Part shown: positions 8,216 through 16,999 of the stretch, in pieces | Numbering within the stretch: the first letter of the stretch is position 1 | How the letters are laid out: every line of letters begins with the position of its first letter | DNA from: Flavobacteriales bacterium | GTDB lineage: Bacteria; Bacteroidota; Bacteroidia; Flavobacteriales_F; PHOS-HE28 | DNA length: 32,652 bases | NCBI GenBank assembly: GCA_019912395.1 | Contig: JAIOIH010000079.1 | Span: 1 to 32,652 of the forward strand | Reading direction: 5' to 3' | The notes under the pieces: generated by a model | Database searches by the model: none | Seen by the model: only the letters and a program-made list of their open reading frames with translations | Told to the model about the DNA's origin: nothing | Made by a program: the position numbers and the translations under genes

Positions 8216-9226
8216 ATGGCAAGGCACGCGATCATTACCGGAGGGGCAGGATTCATCGGCAGCCATTTGCTGGACAAGCTGCTCGATGAGGGGGAATGGC
8301 AGGTCACGGTGATCGATAATTTCCATCCGTTCTATCCCCGGGCCATCAAGGAGGCGAACATCCGGCAGCACCGCCGCAACCCCGCTTTCACCCTGATCGA
8401 GGGGGACATTCTGGACGATCGGACCCTTGAGACCGCCTTCGGGCGGGCCGTTGGCGGGGATACCACGGTGATACACCTGGCCGCGTTGGCCGGGGTGCGC
8501 CCCAGCATCGCCGACCCCGTGGCCTATCACAAGGTGAACGTTAAGGGCACCTTGAAGCTGCTGGAGAAGGCACGTGCGCATGGGGTCGCCCATTTCGTAC
8601 TGGCCAGTAGCAGCAGCGTGTACGGGGAAAACCCCCGGGTGCCGTGGAAGGAGAGCTTGCCGGACCTGTACCCGATCAGTCCCTACGCCGCCACGAAACT
8701 GGCAGCGGAACAGTTCACGCGCGTCTATGCCCGATTGCATGGCCTGAATACCACCGTGCTACGCTTCTTTACCGTTTACGGCCCCAGGCAGCGGCCCGAT
8801 CTGGCCATCCATTCCTTCTTCCGGAAGATCTCCGAAGGCACACCGATCCAGCAGTTCGGCGATGGAGGCACCCGCAGGGACTACACCTTCGTGGATGATA
8901 TCATCAGCGGGGTGCGTGGGGCGATGGACCGGACCATGGCACATGAGGTGGGCCAAGGTGCATTCGATGTTTTTAACCTGGGCAATTCCGCAACGGTCGC
9001 ACTGCGGGAGCTGATCGCCGCGATCGAAAAGGAAGTCGGGCGGAAGGCCATCATTCAGGTGCGACCGGAACAACCCGGTGATGTGCCGCAGACCTTCGCC
9101 AATGTGGAGAAGGCACGGGACCGCTTCGACTACGTGCCCTCCACGGACATCGCCGATGGACTTGGGCATTTCCATCGGTGGTATGCTGAAATGGAGAATG
9201 CCCGGCGCTCCGTTCCCAATGCCTGA
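8216..9226 (+). CDS. UDP-glucuronate 4-epimerase type SDR (NAD-dependent)
   Basis: This 336-residue extended short-chain dehydrogenase starts with the NAD-binding motif ITGGAGFIGSH. The active site shows SSSSVYGENPRVPWKES and the catalytic Tyr-x-x-x-Lys in YAATKLAAEQ. The stretch LRFFTVYGPRQRPDLAIHSF followed by FGDGGTRRDYTFVDDI is characteristic of UDP-glucuronate 4-epimerases, which make UDP-galacturonate from UDP-glucuronate. A related UDP-glucose or GlcNAc 4-epimerase role is possible. ATG 8216 directly precedes the Rossmann strand; the frame upstream to 8195 adds only unconserved residues. It heads an operon-like series running to 15859. Confidence 0.85.
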   Translation: MARHAIITGGAGFIGSHLLDKLLDEGEWQVTVIDNFHPFYPRAIKEANIRQHRRNPAFTLIEGDILDDRTLETAFGRAVGGDTTVIHLAALAGVRPSIADPVAYHKVNVKGTLKLLEKARAHGVAHFVLASSSSVYGENPRVPWKESLPDLYPISPYAATKLAAEQFTRVYARLHGLNTTVLRFFTVYGPRQRPDLAIHSFFRKISEGTPIQQFGDGGTRRDYTFVDDIISGVRGAMDRTMAHEVGQGAFDVFNLGNSATVALRELIAAIEKEVGRKAIIQVRPEQPGDVPQTFANVEKARDRFDYVPSTDIADGLGHFHRWYAEMENARRSVPNA

Positions 9227-10280
9227 ACGCAAGGCCGGCTCCGTGATGCGAACGATCGGGATCAGTCATAAGACCCGTTACTGGCAGCACTACTGCTTCA
9301 GTAATCCTCCCGAGGGTTTCCGCTATGAACGCATGGTGGACATCCCTTGGCACATCGCCCGTATCCGCGTGGAGTTCCTGGCGAACACCAAGTTCTTTCT
9401 TCCCTTTGCGAAGGCCGACCTCTACCATACGTATAATGGAGTGGTGGCCAATGCACATCCATGGGTGATCGAGGTGGAAAGCTACATGCCGCGCTATGAG
9501 ACCATGAGCCCGGGCAACCCCCTGTACAAATGGGCGCTCCGTCGGCTGGCGGGCCCCCATTGCAAGGCCTTGATCTTTACCAGCCAAAGCGCCTTGCACC
9601 GCAATCGGGAACATCTGCTGGCCGCCGGTGTGGACCCGGCAAAGATGTCGGTGATCTACCGCGCAGTGGAACAGTACGAGCCACGGGGACGCGATGCCGA
9701 CCACTTCACCATCATCTTTGCCGGCAATGGTTTTTTCCGCAAAGGAGGTGTGGAGCTTCTCAAGGCCTTCAAGCGCTTGGGCAGGCCGGAAGCACGTCTC
9801 CTCATCATCAGCACGCTGGAGGTGGACTGGGGGGTCTTCCCCGAACCCGAGGTGATCGCCTGGGCGGAAAAGACCATCGCCGAGGACCCCTGCATCACCT
9901 TGTACCGGAGGTTGCCGCACGAGGAACTGATCCGGCACATGCGCGCCGCCGACCTCTTCGTGAGCACCACCTTCCAGGACCCGTTCAACAATACCGTGCT
10001 GGAAGCCATGGGCACCGGACTGCCGGTGATCTGCTCCGATGTGGGCGCCCTCCCCGAAGTGGCCCGGGACGGGCGCAATGGTTGGGTGTTGCCGGTGGCC
10101 AACAGGACCAGCGAGGAGATCGCCGAAGAGATCACCGCCCGCATGGTACAGCTAATGGACGATGCCGAGCTGCGCGTGAAGATGGGGGCAGCCAATGCGC
10201 AGATCATCGCCGATCGCTTCACCTTGGCCAAGCGGAATGCGGCGCTGACCAAAGTGTACGATGCGGCACTCGGCGGATAG
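9219..10280 (+). CDS. Glycosyltransferase family 4 (group 1)
   Basis: About 353 residues with a GT-B fold. The C-terminal donor domain opens with FTIIFAGNGFFRKGGVELLKAF, has a helix with RMPHEE-like RLPHEELIRHMRAADLFV, and carries DPFNNTVLEAMGTGLPVICSDVGALPE, an E-x7-E-type motif whose first acid is Asp. A C-terminal helix region follows. The ATG at 9219 overlaps the stop of the epimerase; an alternative ATG at 9246 starts exactly where family similarity begins (MRTIGISHKTRYW), so the first nine residues are uncertain. Probably cytosolic or membrane-associated, adding a hexose or uronic acid to the repeat unit. Confidence 0.85.
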   Translation: MPERKAGSVMRTIGISHKTRYWQHYCFSNPPEGFRYERMVDIPWHIARIRVEFLANTKFFLPFAKADLYHTYNGVVANAHPWVIEVESYMPRYETMSPGNPLYKWALRRLAGPHCKALIFTSQSALHRNREHLLAAGVDPAKMSVIYRAVEQYEPRGRDADHFTIIFAGNGFFRKGGVELLKAFKRLGRPEARLLIISTLEVDWGVFPEPEVIAWAEKTIAEDPCITLYRRLPHEELIRHMRAADLFVSTTFQDPFNNTVLEAMGTGLPVICSDVGALPEVARDGRNGWVLPVANRTSEEIAEEITARMVQLMDDAELRVKMGAANAQIIADRFTLAKRNAALTKVYDAALGG

Positions 10281-10294
10281 CCGGACGTTTGTCC

Positions 10295-10302
10295 TTCCTT
10301 TG
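10295..10302 (+). promoter_or_regulatory. Possible internal -7 promoter box (TTCCTTTG)
   Basis: One mismatch to TAnnTTTG, in the 49-bp gap before the next glycosyltransferase and 27 nt before its ATG, the same distance as other boxes in this window. No convincing -33 element. Could be chance. Confidence 0.25.
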
Positions 10303-10329
10303 CCCTTCTGGTTCCCCCGAATATCAAGC

Positions 10330-11490
10330 ATGCGCATACTCCTGGTCACCGATGGGATCCATCCGTTCGTGATGGGTGGAATGCAGAAGCATTCCTTTTA
10401 TTTGGCCAAGTTCCTGGCCCGCAAGGGGGTGCGGGTACATCTGGTCCACTGTGTCCCGGATGAAGTGGCCGGGCGCGAGCAGGAACGGACCGAGTTCAAG
10501 GACTTCGACGCGGGTAACATCACCTTCGAAAGCCTGCCCTTTCCGGTCTCAGCGAAGCTTCCGGGGCATTACCTCCGGGCGAACAAGCGCTATTCAGCGC
10601 AGGTACTGCAGCGGGTGAGGGAGCGGTTGGGGGACTTCGACCTGGTGTATGCCCAAGGCTTCACGGGCTTGGCCTTCATCGAGGCCCGGCGGCGAGGCGA
10701 GCTTCGGATACCGGTGCTGAGCAACCTCCACGGATACGAGATGTTCCAGGCCCCGCCCTCGTTCAGGGCCCGGTTGACCCGTGGGCCGATGCGCGCAATG
10801 GCCAAGCGGATATCGCTGGGCTCGGATGCGGTGTTCTCATTCGGGGGGCGCATCACCGGGATCTTGCTGAACATGGGCGTGCGCAAGGAGCATATCCTGG
10901 AGTGCCCCATCGGGATCGAGGAGCAGTGGCTGGTGGAGAAGGTCGCCGCGCCGGACCGGAAGGATCGCGTATTCATCTTCGTGGGTCGCGACGAGCGACG
11001 CAAGGGCGTGAAGGAGCTCTCCGAGGCGGTGAGCGGGCTGATCCGGGAAAGGGTCACGGGCTTCCGCATGCATGTCGTCGGTCCGATCCGGGAGGAGAAC
11101 AAGGTGATGGATGAGCGGATCACCTACCACGGCGCCGTCCATGATGAGGAGCGGGTTCAGGCGCTGCTCCGGGCCTCGGACGTGTTGATCTGTGCCAGCT
11201 ACTCGGAAGGCATGCCCACGGTGATCATGGAGGCGATGGCCTCCGGTCTGGCCGTGATCGGTACGGATGTTGGAGCCATCAGCCAACAGGTCAGCGATAA
11301 CGGATGGCTGTTGACCAAGCCGGACCCCGCTGCCATCCAAGCGGCCATGCTGGAGGCGATCCGTCTGCCAGCGGAAGTGCTCACCGCGATGAAACGGTGT
11401 TCCTTGAAGAGGGTCAAGGATCAGTTCACTTGGGAACGGGTGATCGAACGCAAACTGCAACTCTTGGCCGCCTGGACCGGCCGGGGCTAG
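10330..11490 (+). CDS. Glycosyltransferase family 4 (group 1)
   Basis: This 386-residue GT4 enzyme begins MRILLVTDGIHPFVMGGMQKHS, the Gly-Gly-Met/x-x-H loop usual at the N-terminus of the family. The donor domain starts at VFIFVGRDERRKGVKELSEAV, where Arg and Lys should contact the nucleotide phosphates. It carries SYSEGMPTVIMEAMASGLAVIGTDVGA, an intact E-x7-E motif. ATG 10330 is chosen since upstream codons of the open frame lie in the preceding gene and lack similarity. It sits third in the + strand glycan run, 49 bp after the preceding glycosyltransferase. Confidence 0.87.
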   Translation: MRILLVTDGIHPFVMGGMQKHSFYLAKFLARKGVRVHLVHCVPDEVAGREQERTEFKDFDAGNITFESLPFPVSAKLPGHYLRANKRYSAQVLQRVRERLGDFDLVYAQGFTGLAFIEARRRGELRIPVLSNLHGYEMFQAPPSFRARLTRGPMRAMAKRISLGSDAVFSFGGRITGILLNMGVRKEHILECPIGIEEQWLVEKVAAPDRKDRVFIFVGRDERRKGVKELSEAVSGLIRERVTGFRMHVVGPIREENKVMDERITYHGAVHDEERVQALLRASDVLICASYSEGMPTVIMEAMASGLAVIGTDVGAISQQVSDNGWLLTKPDPAAIQAAMLEAIRLPAEVLTAMKRCSLKRVKDQFTWERVIERKLQLLAAWTGRG

Positions 11491-11586
11491 TGCATGTGCA
11501 GATCCCCGTTCATGGTACGCGCTGCCGTCGGGATGCGGTCCCATTGACTTGCGCCCCGGCGCCGCCCGCCTCCAGGGGTGACCCGT

Positions 11587-11594
11587 TACATTTG
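11587..11594 (+). promoter_or_regulatory. Putative -7 promoter box, perfect TAnnTTTG (TACATTTG)
   Basis: A perfect match to the Bacteroidota -7 consensus in the 136-bp gap before the O-antigen ligase-like gene, 33 nt before its ATG. The -33 element is unclear. It suggests that the ligase and the genes after it can be transcribed separately from the upstream glycosyltransferases. Confidence 0.42.
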
Positions 11595-11626
11595 CCGCCC
11601 CCCGGCCCTCCCGCCGTAGTTTGTCC

Positions 11627-12997
11627 ATGAAGCAATTCATTCGAGAGCACTACCAGCTTCTGGCCTTCATCATCATCTGGGTGTTGGTGGCGGCCCACGT
11701 TGGCTTGTTGCTCTATGCGCTCCTGCCCCTCAGCGTTTTCCTAATGCGGCGGGTCGAAAGGTGGCAGGATATGTTTTTCGGATTCATCATCTGCTTGATC
11801 CTTTCGGACATGAGCCAGGACATCCTGGCCATGCGCGTGATGAAAACGGCCAAGTACACGTACATCATAGCCTTGGGCCTGATCCTCCTGATGGACCAGG
11901 CCCGCATGCAGCCCATGGCCCGCCTGTTCAGCATCTTCCTGCCCTTCTTCATCTATGCTTTCTTTCCCATCCTCAATTCCGCTGTCCCGATCGTCGCCAT
12001 CCAGAAAACGGTTTCCTATGCCCTCCTTTTTCTGGTGGTGCCCAACTACGTGCTGTTCAATTTCAGGCGGGACGGATGGAACTTCTTCAGGAACCTCATC
12101 TGGTTCCTGGTGCTGATCCTGCTCACGCAGAAGCTCATGCCGTATTACACGCCCGTATGGTGGTCCGATGTAGGTCGTTTCCGGGGCTATTTCGGCAACC
12201 CCAATGGCTTGGCCATTTTCGTCTATCTGGTCTTCGTGCTCTTCACGGTGATAAACCATCTGCGCACCGACCTTTTTTCGCGCACTGCGAAGGTCTTCAT
12301 CTATGCGGTGCTGATCTATTACGTGATCACCTGTGGTGCGCGCACGTCGTTGATGTCCACCCTGATGTTCGTGCTCTTCATCCAGTTCTTCCGCATTTCC
12401 ACCTTTCTCGGGGTCATCTCCTTCATTGCCTTCCTGGGCATCGGTGAACTTATGGCAAGCAATCTTCCCTACATCATCACCACTCTGGGCCTGGAGGAGT
12501 ACATGCGGGTGGAAACCCTGGAGGATGGTTCCGGACGGTACGTAGCCTGGGAATACGCATGGCAGCAGATCAATGAGCAGGGCTTGTTCCTTTTCGGTGC
12601 TGGATTCCAGGCAGAGGACCAAGTGATGAAGTCAGGGCGTGAATATCTGTCCTTGATGGGCCATCAGGGCGGAGTGCATAATTCCTACCTCGCCTTGTGG
12701 TGCAATGTGGGTATTGTGGGCTTGATCATCTACCTGCGCAGCTTCGCACTGATCTTCATCAAGGCCGGTAAGAACACACCCCTCGCCATGGCCGTCATGT
12801 TCTCCGTGCTCTTCTCCATCCTCTACGAAAGCTGGCTCGCGGGATCCCTGAATCCGTACACCATCATGCTCCTGGTGATCCTCACCGTGATGTCCGAGGA
12901 TGAGATCATCGGTTCCTCGCTCGTGGAGGAGGAAATCGATGCCTCGGAGGCAGAGACCTCACCGGCGCCCGAGCCATTGATCCTGCCTGCGCGCTAA
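11627..12997 (+). CDS. O-antigen ligase / polymerase family membrane protein (Wzy_C type)
   Basis: This 456-residue integral membrane protein has roughly ten or more hydrophobic helices. Its large periplasmic loop holds FGAGFQAEDQVMKSGREYL...MGHQGGVHNSYLALWCNVGIVGLIIY. The H-N-S-Y/x-L pattern with a following Gly-rich helix is the hallmark of the Wzy_C family, which polymerises glycan repeat units or ligates them to lipid A-core or to protein. Ligase and polymerase cannot be told apart from sequence alone. The C-terminus is acidic and hydrophilic. ATG 11627 gives a start just before the first helix. No flippase (Wzx) or chain-length regulator is in the window. Confidence 0.82.
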   Translation: MKQFIREHYQLLAFIIIWVLVAAHVGLLLYALLPLSVFLMRRVERWQDMFFGFIICLILSDMSQDILAMRVMKTAKYTYIIALGLILLMDQARMQPMARLFSIFLPFFIYAFFPILNSAVPIVAIQKTVSYALLFLVVPNYVLFNFRRDGWNFFRNLIWFLVLILLTQKLMPYYTPVWWSDVGRFRGYFGNPNGLAIFVYLVFVLFTVINHLRTDLFSRTAKVFIYAVLIYYVITCGARTSLMSTLMFVLFIQFFRISTFLGVISFIAFLGIGELMASNLPYIITTLGLEEYMRVETLEDGSGRYVAWEYAWQQINEQGLFLFGAGFQAEDQVMKSGREYLSLMGHQGGVHNSYLALWCNVGIVGLIIYLRSFALIFIKAGKNTPLAMAVMFSVLFSILYESWLAGSLNPYTIMLLVILTVMSEDEIIGSSLVEEEIDASEAETSPAPEPLILPAR

Positions 12998-13027
12998 CCC
13001 TTAGTTTCACCGCCCAGAACATTGGAC

Positions 13028-13966
13028 ATGCCCCGAATTCTTGTTACCGGTGCCGCGGGTTTTATCCCCAGTGCACTCGCCATCCGACTAGCTGAACAGC
13101 CCGATACCGAAGTGATCGCGGTGGACAACCTCTCCACCGGGGACCTGCGGAAGCTCGAGCTCGAGAAGTATCCTCGCATCCACTTCATCAAGTGCGACGT
13201 CAATCGATTCGAGGACATCAGCAGCGTGTTCTACGCCTACCGCCCGGACCAGGTCTTTCACTATGCCGCCGTGGTCGGGGTGAAGCGCACCACGGACAAC
13301 CCGGTGAGCGTATTGCACGACATTGACGGGATCCGCAACGTGCTGGACCTGTGCAAGAACACCGGCGTGAAGCGTGTCTTTTTCAGCAGCAGCAGCGAGG
13401 TGTACGGTGAACCGGTGGAATTCCCCCAGAACGAGTACACCACGCCATTGAACAGCAAGTTGCCGTACGCCATTGTGAAGAACATCGGCGAGGCCTTCCT
13501 GCGCAGCTACCAGAAGGAGTACGACCTGGACTACACCGTGTTCCGCTTCTTCAACACCTACGGCCCCAAGCAGAGCAAGGACTTTGTGGTGAGCAAGTTC
13601 ATCCGTGCCGCCTTGAAGGGAGAGGACATCACCATCTATGGCGACGGCAGCCAGACCCGTACCTTCTGCTACATCGATGACAACATCGATGCCACCACGG
13701 CGGCATTCCGCAAAGGGGAGGTGCTGAACGACGTTGCCAACATCGGCAACGACAAGGAGATATCCATCCTCGAACTGGCCCACTTGGTGGTGGACATTAC
13801 GGGAAGCGCATCGCAGATCATCCATCTGCCCCCGTTGGAGGAAGGGGACATGACGCGGCGGATGCCCGACATCGCACGGATGCGCTCGCTCCTGGGCCGC
13901 GACCTGATCCCGCTGCGCCAGGGATTGGAGCGTGTGCTCGCCGATACCTCGTTCATCCTGGGGTGA
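13028..13966 (+). CDS. NAD-dependent epimerase/dehydratase (UDP-glucuronate decarboxylase-like SDR)
   Basis: This 312-residue extended SDR begins MPRILVTGAAGFIPSALAIRL. The third glycine of the usual G-x-x-G-x-x-G motif is proline here (Pro14). The active site is otherwise standard: FFSSSSEVYGEP and catalytic YAIVK, then FRFFNTYGPKQSKDFVVSKF and YGDGSQTRTFCYIDDNI. The latter blocks resemble UDP-glucuronate decarboxylases and dTDP-glucose dehydratases. Thus it may make UDP-xylose or another modified sugar nucleotide; the specific product is uncertain. ATG 13028 follows the ligase stop by 30 nt and the AsnB gene starts 9 nt after its stop, so these form one unit. Confidence 0.8.
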   Translation: MPRILVTGAAGFIPSALAIRLAEQPDTEVIAVDNLSTGDLRKLELEKYPRIHFIKCDVNRFEDISSVFYAYRPDQVFHYAAVVGVKRTTDNPVSVLHDIDGIRNVLDLCKNTGVKRVFFSSSSEVYGEPVEFPQNEYTTPLNSKLPYAIVKNIGEAFLRSYQKEYDLDYTVFRFFNTYGPKQSKDFVVSKFIRAALKGEDITIYGDGSQTRTFCYIDDNIDATTAAFRKGEVLNDVANIGNDKEISILELAHLVVDITGSASQIIHLPPLEEGDMTRRMPDIARMRSLLGRDLIPLRQGLERVLADTSFILG

Positions 13967-13975
13967 TCCCCGACC

Positions 13976-15859
13976 ATGTGCGGTATTGCGGGCATCGCCT
14001 CATCGGACCTCGACGGCACAGGCCAAGGGGGTGCTGAGCCGGTGGTGGCACGCATGACGGCCGCACTGGCCCACCGCGGCCCGGATGCCGAGGGCCTGTG
14101 GCGTGGGAGCAAGGTGGTGCTTGGGCACCGGCGCCTCAGCATCATCGACCTTGATCCGGCCAGCAACCAGCCCTTCCACAGTGCGGACCGCCGCTACGTC
14201 ATCAGCTACAACGGTGAGATCTACAACTTCCGCCAGCTGCGCGAGAGTCTTTCACAGCATCGCTTCAGGACCAAGAGCGACACGGAGGTGCTGCTGGCAG
14301 CTTGGACGGAATGGGGGGAGGAATGCCTGCACCGGCTGGAAGGCATGTTCGCGTTCGCCGTGTGGGACGTGCAGCGACAGGAGCTCAGCATCGCACGCGA
14401 CCGCTTCGGCATCAAGCCACTGTACTATCATGTGGAAGACGGGCGGATTCTGTTCTCCAGCGAGGTCCGTTCCCTGCTCGCCTCAGGCCTGGTCCCCCGG
14501 AAATTGGACGAGGCCGCGCTGTGCGATCACCTGCGCCACGGGGCCGTGCATGCCCCGGCCACCATCGTGCAGGGCGTGCGCATGCTGCTGCCCGGCCATT
14601 TATTGCGATGGTCCGCCGATGAGGTGAGGACCGAACGCTGGTGGAACCCGGTGAGCACGGCCAATGCGGCAGCCTCCGACCTGGATGCCGGGCAGGTTCG
14701 GCGCGAGGTCCGTGATCGCTTCTCGCGTGCGGTGGAAAAGCGCATGGTGGCCGATGTGCCCTTCGGTGCGTTCCTCAGCGGGGGCATTGATAGCAGTGCC
14801 GTGGTTGGCGCCATGGCCCAAGCCACACGGGCCCGCGTGCATACGTTCACCGTCACCTTCGATGAAGCGGCATTCAGCGAGGCCCGCTTTGCGCAGCTTA
14901 TCGCCAAGAAGTTCGGCACCAAGCACACCGAGGTGCGCTTGCGTCCGGAGGACATGCTCCGGATGCTCCCAGAGGCACTGGCGGACATGGACCACCCCAG
15001 TGCGGATGGCCCCAATACCTGGGTGGTGAGCAAGATGACCAAGGAGGCCGGCATCTCCATGGCCTTGAGCGGCTTGGGCGGTGATGAGGTCTTCGCCGGG
15101 TACGAGGTCTTCAAGCGCTCGGTCGCCTTGCTGCGGAAGAAGGGGATCACCGCGATCCCGCGGCCCTTGCGTGCATTGATCGGCCTGGCGGTGAAGAGCC
15201 GAAGGTCCGGGGCGGCGGGATGGAAGGCGGCCGAACTGCTCAAGCTCCCCGCCTGGGAAGTGGCGGATACTTATCCCTTGGCACGCTTGGCCTTCAGCGA
15301 CCCGGAGCTGCGCACCTTGTTGGCCGTTCCGCTCCGGCCGGATGCCGTGGCAGCGGACGTGCGGGCCTGGATGGGACCCATGGGCGGCTCCCGGCTGGAA
15401 CCCCTGAGCCAGGTGAGCGTGGCTGAGCTGACCACCTATCTGCCGGACGTGCTGCTGCGCGATACCGATCAGATGGCCATGGCCCACGCGTTGGAGGTGC
15501 GCACCCCGTTCCTGGACCATGATCTCACGAGCTTCGTGCTCGGGGTACCCGACGCGATCAAGTACCCGCACACCCCCAAGAAATTGCTCACCGATGCCTT
15601 GGACGACCTGTTGCCACGCGAGGTCACCCACCGCCCTAAGATGGGTTTCACCTTGCCGTGGGACCACTGGATGCGGGAGCAGCTCCGTTCGTTCTGCGAA
15701 TCGCGCATGACCACATTGGCGCTTCGGCCCCAGTTCCATGCATCAGGCGTGAACGCACTCTGGCAGCGGTTCCTCACAGGGGACCCGGCAGTGACCTGGA
15801 GCCGGGTGTGGATGTTGGTGGTGCTGGAGGAATGGATGCACGCCAACGCGATCGATTAG
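13976..15859 (+). CDS. asnB: Asparagine synthase (glutamine-hydrolysing) family amidotransferase
   Basis: This 627-residue protein has the two AsnB domains. The N-terminal glutaminase keeps Cys2 (MCGIAGI), HRGPDAEG, SYNGEIYNF and SDTEVLL, so it should release ammonia from glutamine. The synthetase domain has the ATP pyrophosphatase loop FLSGGIDSSAVVG (Ser268) and SGLGGDEVFAGY, and a conserved C-terminal segment RDTDQMAMAHALEVRTPFLD. Members found in glycan loci, as here, often amidate uronic-acid sugars rather than make free asparagine; with a uronate epimerase in the same operon that role is attractive (inference). A strong terminator follows 31 bp downstream. Confidence 0.9.
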   Translation: MCGIAGIASSDLDGTGQGGAEPVVARMTAALAHRGPDAEGLWRGSKVVLGHRRLSIIDLDPASNQPFHSADRRYVISYNGEIYNFRQLRESLSQHRFRTKSDTEVLLAAWTEWGEECLHRLEGMFAFAVWDVQRQELSIARDRFGIKPLYYHVEDGRILFSSEVRSLLASGLVPRKLDEAALCDHLRHGAVHAPATIVQGVRMLLPGHLLRWSADEVRTERWWNPVSTANAAASDLDAGQVRREVRDRFSRAVEKRMVADVPFGAFLSGGIDSSAVVGAMAQATRARVHTFTVTFDEAAFSEARFAQLIAKKFGTKHTEVRLRPEDMLRMLPEALADMDHPSADGPNTWVVSKMTKEAGISMALSGLGGDEVFAGYEVFKRSVALLRKKGITAIPRPLRALIGLAVKSRRSGAAGWKAAELLKLPAWEVADTYPLARLAFSDPELRTLLAVPLRPDAVAADVRAWMGPMGGSRLEPLSQVSVAELTTYLPDVLLRDTDQMAMAHALEVRTPFLDHDLTSFVLGVPDAIKYPHTPKKLLTDALDDLLPREVTHRPKMGFTLPWDHWMREQLRSFCESRMTTLALRPQFHASGVNALWQRFLTGDPAVTWSRVWMLVVLEEWMHANAID

Positions 15860-15890
15860 GGGAGGCGATTCCCCTTATCAAAGCACAAAA

Positions 15891-15914
15891 AAAAAGGGGC
15901 CGAAGCCCCTTTTT
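15891..15914. terminator. Bidirectional rho-independent terminator
   Basis: Perfect 10-bp arms AAAAAGGGGC (15891-15900) and GCCCCTTTTT (15905-15914) around the loop CGAA. The A-run on one side and T-run on the other make it work for both the AsnB gene (+) and the outer-membrane protein gene (-) that converge here. A smaller hairpin GGGGA/TCCCC sits at 15859-15874. Confidence 0.9.
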
Positions 15915-15933
15915 CAATGGAACCGTTCCGCAC

Positions 15934-16872
15934 TTAGAATTTCGCGCGGCTCTTGCGACCGATCCGCTTCTTGCCGCGCATCCAGTTGTAGCGCTGGCGG
16001 TAGAAGTTGGATTGTCCCCTCAGCACGTAGCTGTACGTCAGGGTCATGGTGAGGTAGCTGTCGTTGTGCGTGGGATCGCCGCGCTTCAGGCCCTTGGTGT
16101 ACTGGATCGGGTCGGGAATGGGGCCATCGCCGTCATCCACGAACGTGGACTGGCTGGCCAACTGGGCGGCAAGACCCTCCGCACCGCCGGGCAGCAGTTC
16201 GGGATCGGCATACACGCTGCTCGCATCATCGATGTAGTCGCTGAAGGTGGTGCGCCAGCCGAAGTCCCAACCGATGCGGTGGCGACGCTTGAAGGTGAAG
16301 TGGAAGCCCATGCCCGCCGGAACGGCAAAGCCAAGGCTGGAGTAGTTCTCCATTTCCGTGGTGAGCTCGCGTAGCTTGTAGTACTCCCCGCTGTGGTTGA
16401 TCTGCCCCTTGGGATTGCTGTAGTACACGGCGGCGCCTACATAGGCGAACAGGCGGAAGTCCGTGCGGTACCGGCCACGACCGCCCAGGTCATTGTCCTG
16501 GAATATGGTGAATTCGGGACGGGCGTATAGCTCGAACATATCGTTGCGGAAGCTCAGGTTCCGGCCCACCCGTTCGGGGTTGGTGCTCAGGTAGTCGCCG
16601 CCTTGGATCCGATAGAACATAATGCCGGCGTTCACCGAGAAGCTGCGGTTGAGCTTGCGGCGCGCAAAGGCACCAACGGCCCATCGGGTCTGGTCCAACT
16701 TCATGTCCCAGATGAAATCCTGACGTGTTTTTTCCTTGCCGCCGAATTCACCCAGGTAGTTCGCTCCGCCCAAGTGGACCCCAATGTCCCAATCGTACTG
16801 GGCACGGGCCTCACCCACCAAGGTGATCGTCATAAGCACCACCAGTGCCATGTGTATTCTTCCTGCCTTCAT
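15934..16872 (-). CDS. DUF6089-like outer-membrane protein (PorG-type beta-barrel)
   Basis: This 312-residue protein begins with a signal peptide, MKAGRIHMALVVLMTITLVGEARAQ, cut after Ala-Gln-type residues, then YDWDIGVHLGGANYLGEFGG. That opening and the basic C-terminus KKRIGRKSRAKF match the Bacteroidota DUF6089 family, related to PorG of the type IX secretion system. Alternating aromatic/hydrophobic strands suggest an 8 or more stranded barrel in the outer membrane. ATG 16872 is chosen because it begins the signal peptide and a perfect -7 box lies 25 nt upstream; the frame upstream to 16926 runs through that promoter. It stands alone, ending at the shared terminator. Confidence 0.83.
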   Translation of the reverse strand: MKAGRIHMALVVLMTITLVGEARAQYDWDIGVHLGGANYLGEFGGKEKTRQDFIWDMKLDQTRWAVGAFARRKLNRSFSVNAGIMFYRIQGGDYLSTNPERVGRNLSFRNDMFELYARPEFTIFQDNDLGGRGRYRTDFRLFAYVGAAVYYSNPKGQINHSGEYYKLRELTTEMENYSSLGFAVPAGMGFHFTFKRRHRIGWDFGWRTTFSDYIDDASSVYADPELLPGGAEGLAAQLASQSTFVDDGDGPIPDPIQYTKGLKRGDPTHNDSYLTMTLTYSYVLRGQSNFYRQRYNWMRGKKRIGRKSRAKF

Positions 16873-16896
16873 GCGATGAGTTCTCCAATTGACTGG

Positions 16897-16904
16897 CAAA
16901 CTTA
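16897..16904 (-). promoter_or_regulatory. Putative -7 promoter box, perfect TAnnTTTG (TAAGTTTG)
   Basis: On the minus strand the sequence reads TAAGTTTG, a perfect match, ending 25 nt before the ATG at 16872. An AT-rich ATTTTTAGG lies about 24 nt further upstream, in the region of the expected -33 element. Confidence 0.6.
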
Positions 16905-16976
16905 ACGAAAACAAGCTGCCTTCCACCTAAAAATGAATTGAGGGAATATCAACACGCCCTGTGCGGCCCCCAAGGT

Positions 16977-16984
16977 TACCTTCG
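16977..16984 (+). promoter_or_regulatory. Putative -7 promoter box (TACCTTCG)
   Basis: One mismatch to TAnnTTTG. It ends 15 nt before the TTG at 17000 and lies downstream of the GTG at 16961, so it argues for the TTG start of the nitronate monooxygenase gene. Confidence 0.35.
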
Positions 16985-16999
16985 CGGCACCTGCCAACC

